Positions 5,404 to 7,148 of a stretch of DNA of 7,148 nucleotides are shown one piece after another (the stretch's first letter is position 1; each line of letters begins with the position of its first letter). A program made the position numbers and the translations under genes. The notes beneath the pieces were generated by a model. That model saw only the letters and a list, made by a program, of their open reading frames with translations. It was not told where the DNA came from and ran no database searches. This DNA is from an uncultured Eubacteriales bacterium. GTDB lineage: Bacteria > Bacillota > Clostridia > Oscillospirales > CAG-272. Location of the stretch: contig CAKSOR010000124.1 of assembly GCA_934477985.1 (NCBI GenBank), positions 1 through 7,148 of the forward strand. Direction: 5' to 3'.

Positions 5404-6855
5404 ATGAAAAAGACAATCACCTTCCTTCTCCTGACCGCGATGCTCGCGACGGCAATGTCCTGCGGCTCTGAGCCCTCGAACGTGAATCCCGAGGGAACGA
5501 CCGCCGGTGAGAACGGCGAGACCACCGAGGCGCTCACCGGACGCGAATCCGTCTCGGATGACCTGCCTGACAAGAAGTTCGGCAAGGACTTCACCATTCT
5601 GACCCGCACAAAGTACGACTATGAGTTCAACACCGAGGAAGCCGACGGCGACGTCCTCAACGACGCGCTTTACAACCGCGACCGCGGAATCGAGGAGCGC
5701 TTCGGCGTGACTATCAAGACGATTCCGATGGACTGCACCTGGCCCTCGACCGATTACAACAGCAAGCTTCAGGCGTCGATCATGGCGGGCGACGGCGAAT
5801 ATGATCTCGTCGCGGGCTACGCCGCCACCATCCCGAACCTCGTCGGAGAGGGATTATTCGTCGACTGGAACACGATGAAGTACAACGATTTCTCGAAGCC
5901 CTGGTGGTCCGAGCAGATCGCCGACGAGATGAACATCGGCGGAAAGTGTTACATGGTCACCGGAGACGCGTCTCTCGTGCTCTGGAAGAATATGCGCTGC
6001 ATGCTTTTCAACAAGCGTCTGGCGGCTGATTACAAGGCTCCGGATTTCTATGAGCTCGTCAAGAACGGCGAATGGACCTTCGACAAGCTCGTTGAGATCA
6101 CGAAGGACGTCTATGTCGACCTCGACAGCGACGGAGCGGCTTCCGAGGGCGACCTCTACGGCTACATAACCGACTGGGCGACCGGCGTCGACAACCTCAA
6201 GGAGGCTTTCGAGATCAAGGTCACGACGAAGGGCAGCGACGGATTTCCGACGCTCACCTTCATGAACGCGAAGACCGTCGAGGCAGTCGAGAAGGTCAAC
6301 AGCTTCTTCTTCGACAGCGGCTCGGTTTACTTCAATCAGGCGTTCGGCGACAAGAGCGGCGAGCACTTCATGAACGGTCAGGGACTCATCGCGACCTCGA
6401 TCCTCGGTGAGGTCGACAAGCTGCGTGCGATGACCGACGATTTCGGAATCATTCCGTATCCTAAGTACGATTCGAACCAGAAGGATTACCATTCCACCTC
6501 GCTTGACGAGTTCACGATGTTCGTGATTCCGAATGACGCGAAGGATGTCGAGATGACGAGCATAATCCTCGAGGCACTCGCGGCTGAGAGCTACAAGAAG
6601 GTCGTTCCGGCGTTCTACGACGTGGCGCTCAAGACGAAGGGCGCGCGCGACGACGAGTCGGCGGAGATGATCGACATGATCCGCGACGGACTGACCTTTG
6701 ATTTCGGCTACCTGAACTCGGGCGCACTCGGCGGAGTCGGACACCTCTGGGTCAACCTCATCAGAAACGACAACGACAACGTAGCGTCTGAGTACGCGGC
6801 TAAAGAGGCGACCTACAAGGAGAATCTCGAGAAGATACTCAAGGTCTATAGATAA
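5404..6855 (+). CDS. Lipoprotein extracellular solute-binding protein of an ABC sugar importer (SBP-3)
   Basis: The protein has 483 residues. The ATG follows AAAGGA (5390-5395) at 8 nt. Its signal peptide starts MKKTIT, continues with a Leu-rich core, and ends A-M-S-Cys20, a permissive lipobox. Residues 21-46 form a Glu/Thr/Gly-rich tether. Family landmarks are GRESVSDDLPDKKFG, EEADGD, NRDRGIEERFG, DFSKPWW (162-168), NGEWTFDKLVE, an EF-hand-like loop (Asp239, Asp241, Asp243, Gly244, Ser247, Asp250), IIPYPKYDSNQ, VVPAFYDVALK and RDDESAEM. It starts with GRE-x-x-S-D-x-LPDK like SBP-2, but its FTILTRTK stretch is closer to SBP-1 (DILTRTQ). It would act at the cell surface as a ligand receptor for an ABC importer. 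It diverges from AraC-3, which is inferred to activate it, and converges on SBP-4. No permease adjoins it, and the substrate is unknown. Confidence 0.92.
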   Translation: MKKTITFLLLTAMLATAMSCGSEPSNVNPEGTTAGENGETTEALTGRESVSDDLPDKKFGKDFTILTRTKYDYEFNTEEADGDVLNDALYNRDRGIEERFGVTIKTIPMDCTWPSTDYNSKLQASIMAGDGEYDLVAGYAATIPNLVGEGLFVDWNTMKYNDFSKPWWSEQIADEMNIGGKCYMVTGDASLVLWKNMRCMLFNKRLAADYKAPDFYELVKNGEWTFDKLVEITKDVYVDLDSDGAASEGDLYGYITDWATGVDNLKEAFEIKVTTKGSDGFPTLTFMNAKTVEAVEKVNSFFFDSGSVYFNQAFGDKSGEHFMNGQGLIATSILGEVDKLRAMTDDFGIIPYPKYDSNQKDYHSTSLDEFTMFVIPNDAKDVEMTSIILEALAAESYKKVVPAFYDVALKTKGARDDESAEMIDMIRDGLTFDFGYLNSGALGGVGHLWVNLIRNDNDNVASEYAAKEATYKENLEKILKVYR

Positions 6856-6906
6856 TTATACAACATTTTCCGCTTATTTGCAATAGAAAAAGCGAAAAAA
6901 ACAAAA

Positions 6907-6943
6907 AACCCGGACGAAATTATGCCGTCCGGGTTGATTTTTT
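6907..6943. terminator. Bidirectional intrinsic terminator between SBP-3 and SBP-4
   Basis: AACCCGGACG (6907-6916) pairs perfectly with CGTCCGGGTT (6926-6935) around a 9-nt loop. On the plus strand it is followed by GATTTTTTG, and on the minus strand by a very T-rich tract (GGGTTTTTTG then more T). It therefore can end both convergent genes, beginning 52 bp after the SBP-3 stop and 28 bp beyond the SBP-4 stop. A weaker CGCTT/AAGCG pairing at 6871-6894 lies upstream in the same gap. Confidence 0.9.
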
Positions 6944-6962
6944 GTCTGGAATATGTTATAAT

Positions 6963-7148
6963 TTACTTATAGTAGTTCTCGAAGTAGTCAATAACCGACT
7001 GATAGTATGTGGTGACCGCGGATTCCTTTGAAGCCCACTCGGACTCAAAGTTGGGGTTGTTGTTCGAGATGAGGTTCTGGAAGATGAAGGACGCGCCCTT
7101 CCAGCCGTCATAGACATAGCCGAGGTCAAAGACGCGCGAGTTCACGAT
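6963..7148 (-). CDS. C-terminal end of a fourth solute-binding protein (SBP-4, partial)
   Basis: Sixty-one residues and a TAA stop are visible; the rest lies beyond the right edge, and the first visible codon is an internal Ile, not a start. The fragment begins IVNSRVFDLGYVYDGW and ends in VIDYFENYYK. It aligns without gaps to the C-terminus of SBP-2 with 44 of 61 residues identical by my count, closer than any other pair in the window. It is therefore the end of another lipoprotein solute-binding protein of the same family, in the opposite orientation to the three complete copies. By analogy a divergent AraC gene may lie beyond its start, outside the window. An ATG-initiated 60-residue reading inside this fragment is not a separate gene. 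Confidence 0.9.
   Translation of the reverse strand: MVNSRVFDLGYVYDGWKGASFIFQNLISNNNPNFESEWASKESAVTTYYQSVIDYFENYYK

Noticed and set aside
5291..5416. N-terminal extension of AraC-3 to an ATG at 5416
   Set aside because: It would cover the SBP-3 promoter and repeats and overlap the SBP-3 start, lacks a ribosome site, and encodes non-conserved basic and aromatic residues. AGGAG before 5290 is far better.
1..7148. CRISPR arrays, tRNA or rRNA genes, transposase genes, riboswitches
   Set aside because: No regularly spaced repeats of CRISPR type, no cloverleaf or rRNA-like sequence, no transposase domain, and intergenic gaps are too short and lack recognisable riboswitch cores.

Overview
The window holds six genes seen whole or nearly so, plus the ends of two others trimmed by its edges, and they belong to only two families. 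Three, and part of a fourth, are lipoprotein solute-binding proteins (SBPs) of the ABC sugar-uptake type. The others, two complete and one partial, are AraC-family transcription regulators with an N-terminal cupin domain. The lipoprotein signal peptides with Ser/Thr-rich tethers, strong GGAGG-like ribosome binding sites, AT-rich intergenic promoters in a moderately GC-rich genome, and the AraC/SBP content suggest a Gram-positive Bacillota, probably a polysaccharide- or sugar-using Clostridia species. That assignment is inference; no marker gene is present.

Layout, left to right: the 5' part of AraC-1 (minus, 1-315, running off the left edge) diverges from SBP-1 (plus, 451-1890). SBP-1 converges on AraC-2 (minus, 2033-2851) across a nested palindromic intergenic element (1908-2038). 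AraC-2 diverges from SBP-2 (plus, 2970-4439), which converges on AraC-3 (minus, 4472-5290) over a 32-bp gap carrying a terminator. AraC-3 diverges from SBP-3 (plus, 5404-6855). SBP-3 converges, across a bidirectional terminator, on the 3' end of SBP-4 (minus, 6963-7148, running off the right edge). The pattern is therefore a divergent module, regulator to the left and SBP to the right, repeated three times in the same orientation, followed by a fourth SBP in inverted orientation.

The three full SBPs are clear paralogues. They share a lipobox, a low-complexity tether, a (D/L)-(F/L)-S-K-P-(W/Y)-W motif near residue 155-168, an EF-hand-like calcium loop near residue 231-250, a PYPK motif, and a C-terminal block around P-A-(Y/F)-Y-(D/E)-V-A-L-K. 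The visible tail of SBP-4 matches SBP-2 at 44 of 61 residues. All three regulators keep the cupin ligand pattern H-x-H-x3-E plus a later His. No permease, ATPase or glycoside hydrolase is present, so the SBPs look like alternative ligand receptors, each with its own sensor-regulator, that may feed permeases encoded elsewhere.

The divergent intergenic regions hold AT-rich -10 elements without good -35 boxes, as expected for activator-dependent promoters. Upstream of SBP-3 there are three copies of a TTGAG(C/T)A motif at 21- and 11-bp steps, which fits AraC-type half-sites on one DNA face. Every gap between genes is shorter than 150 bp, so no long non-coding stretch is left unexplained.
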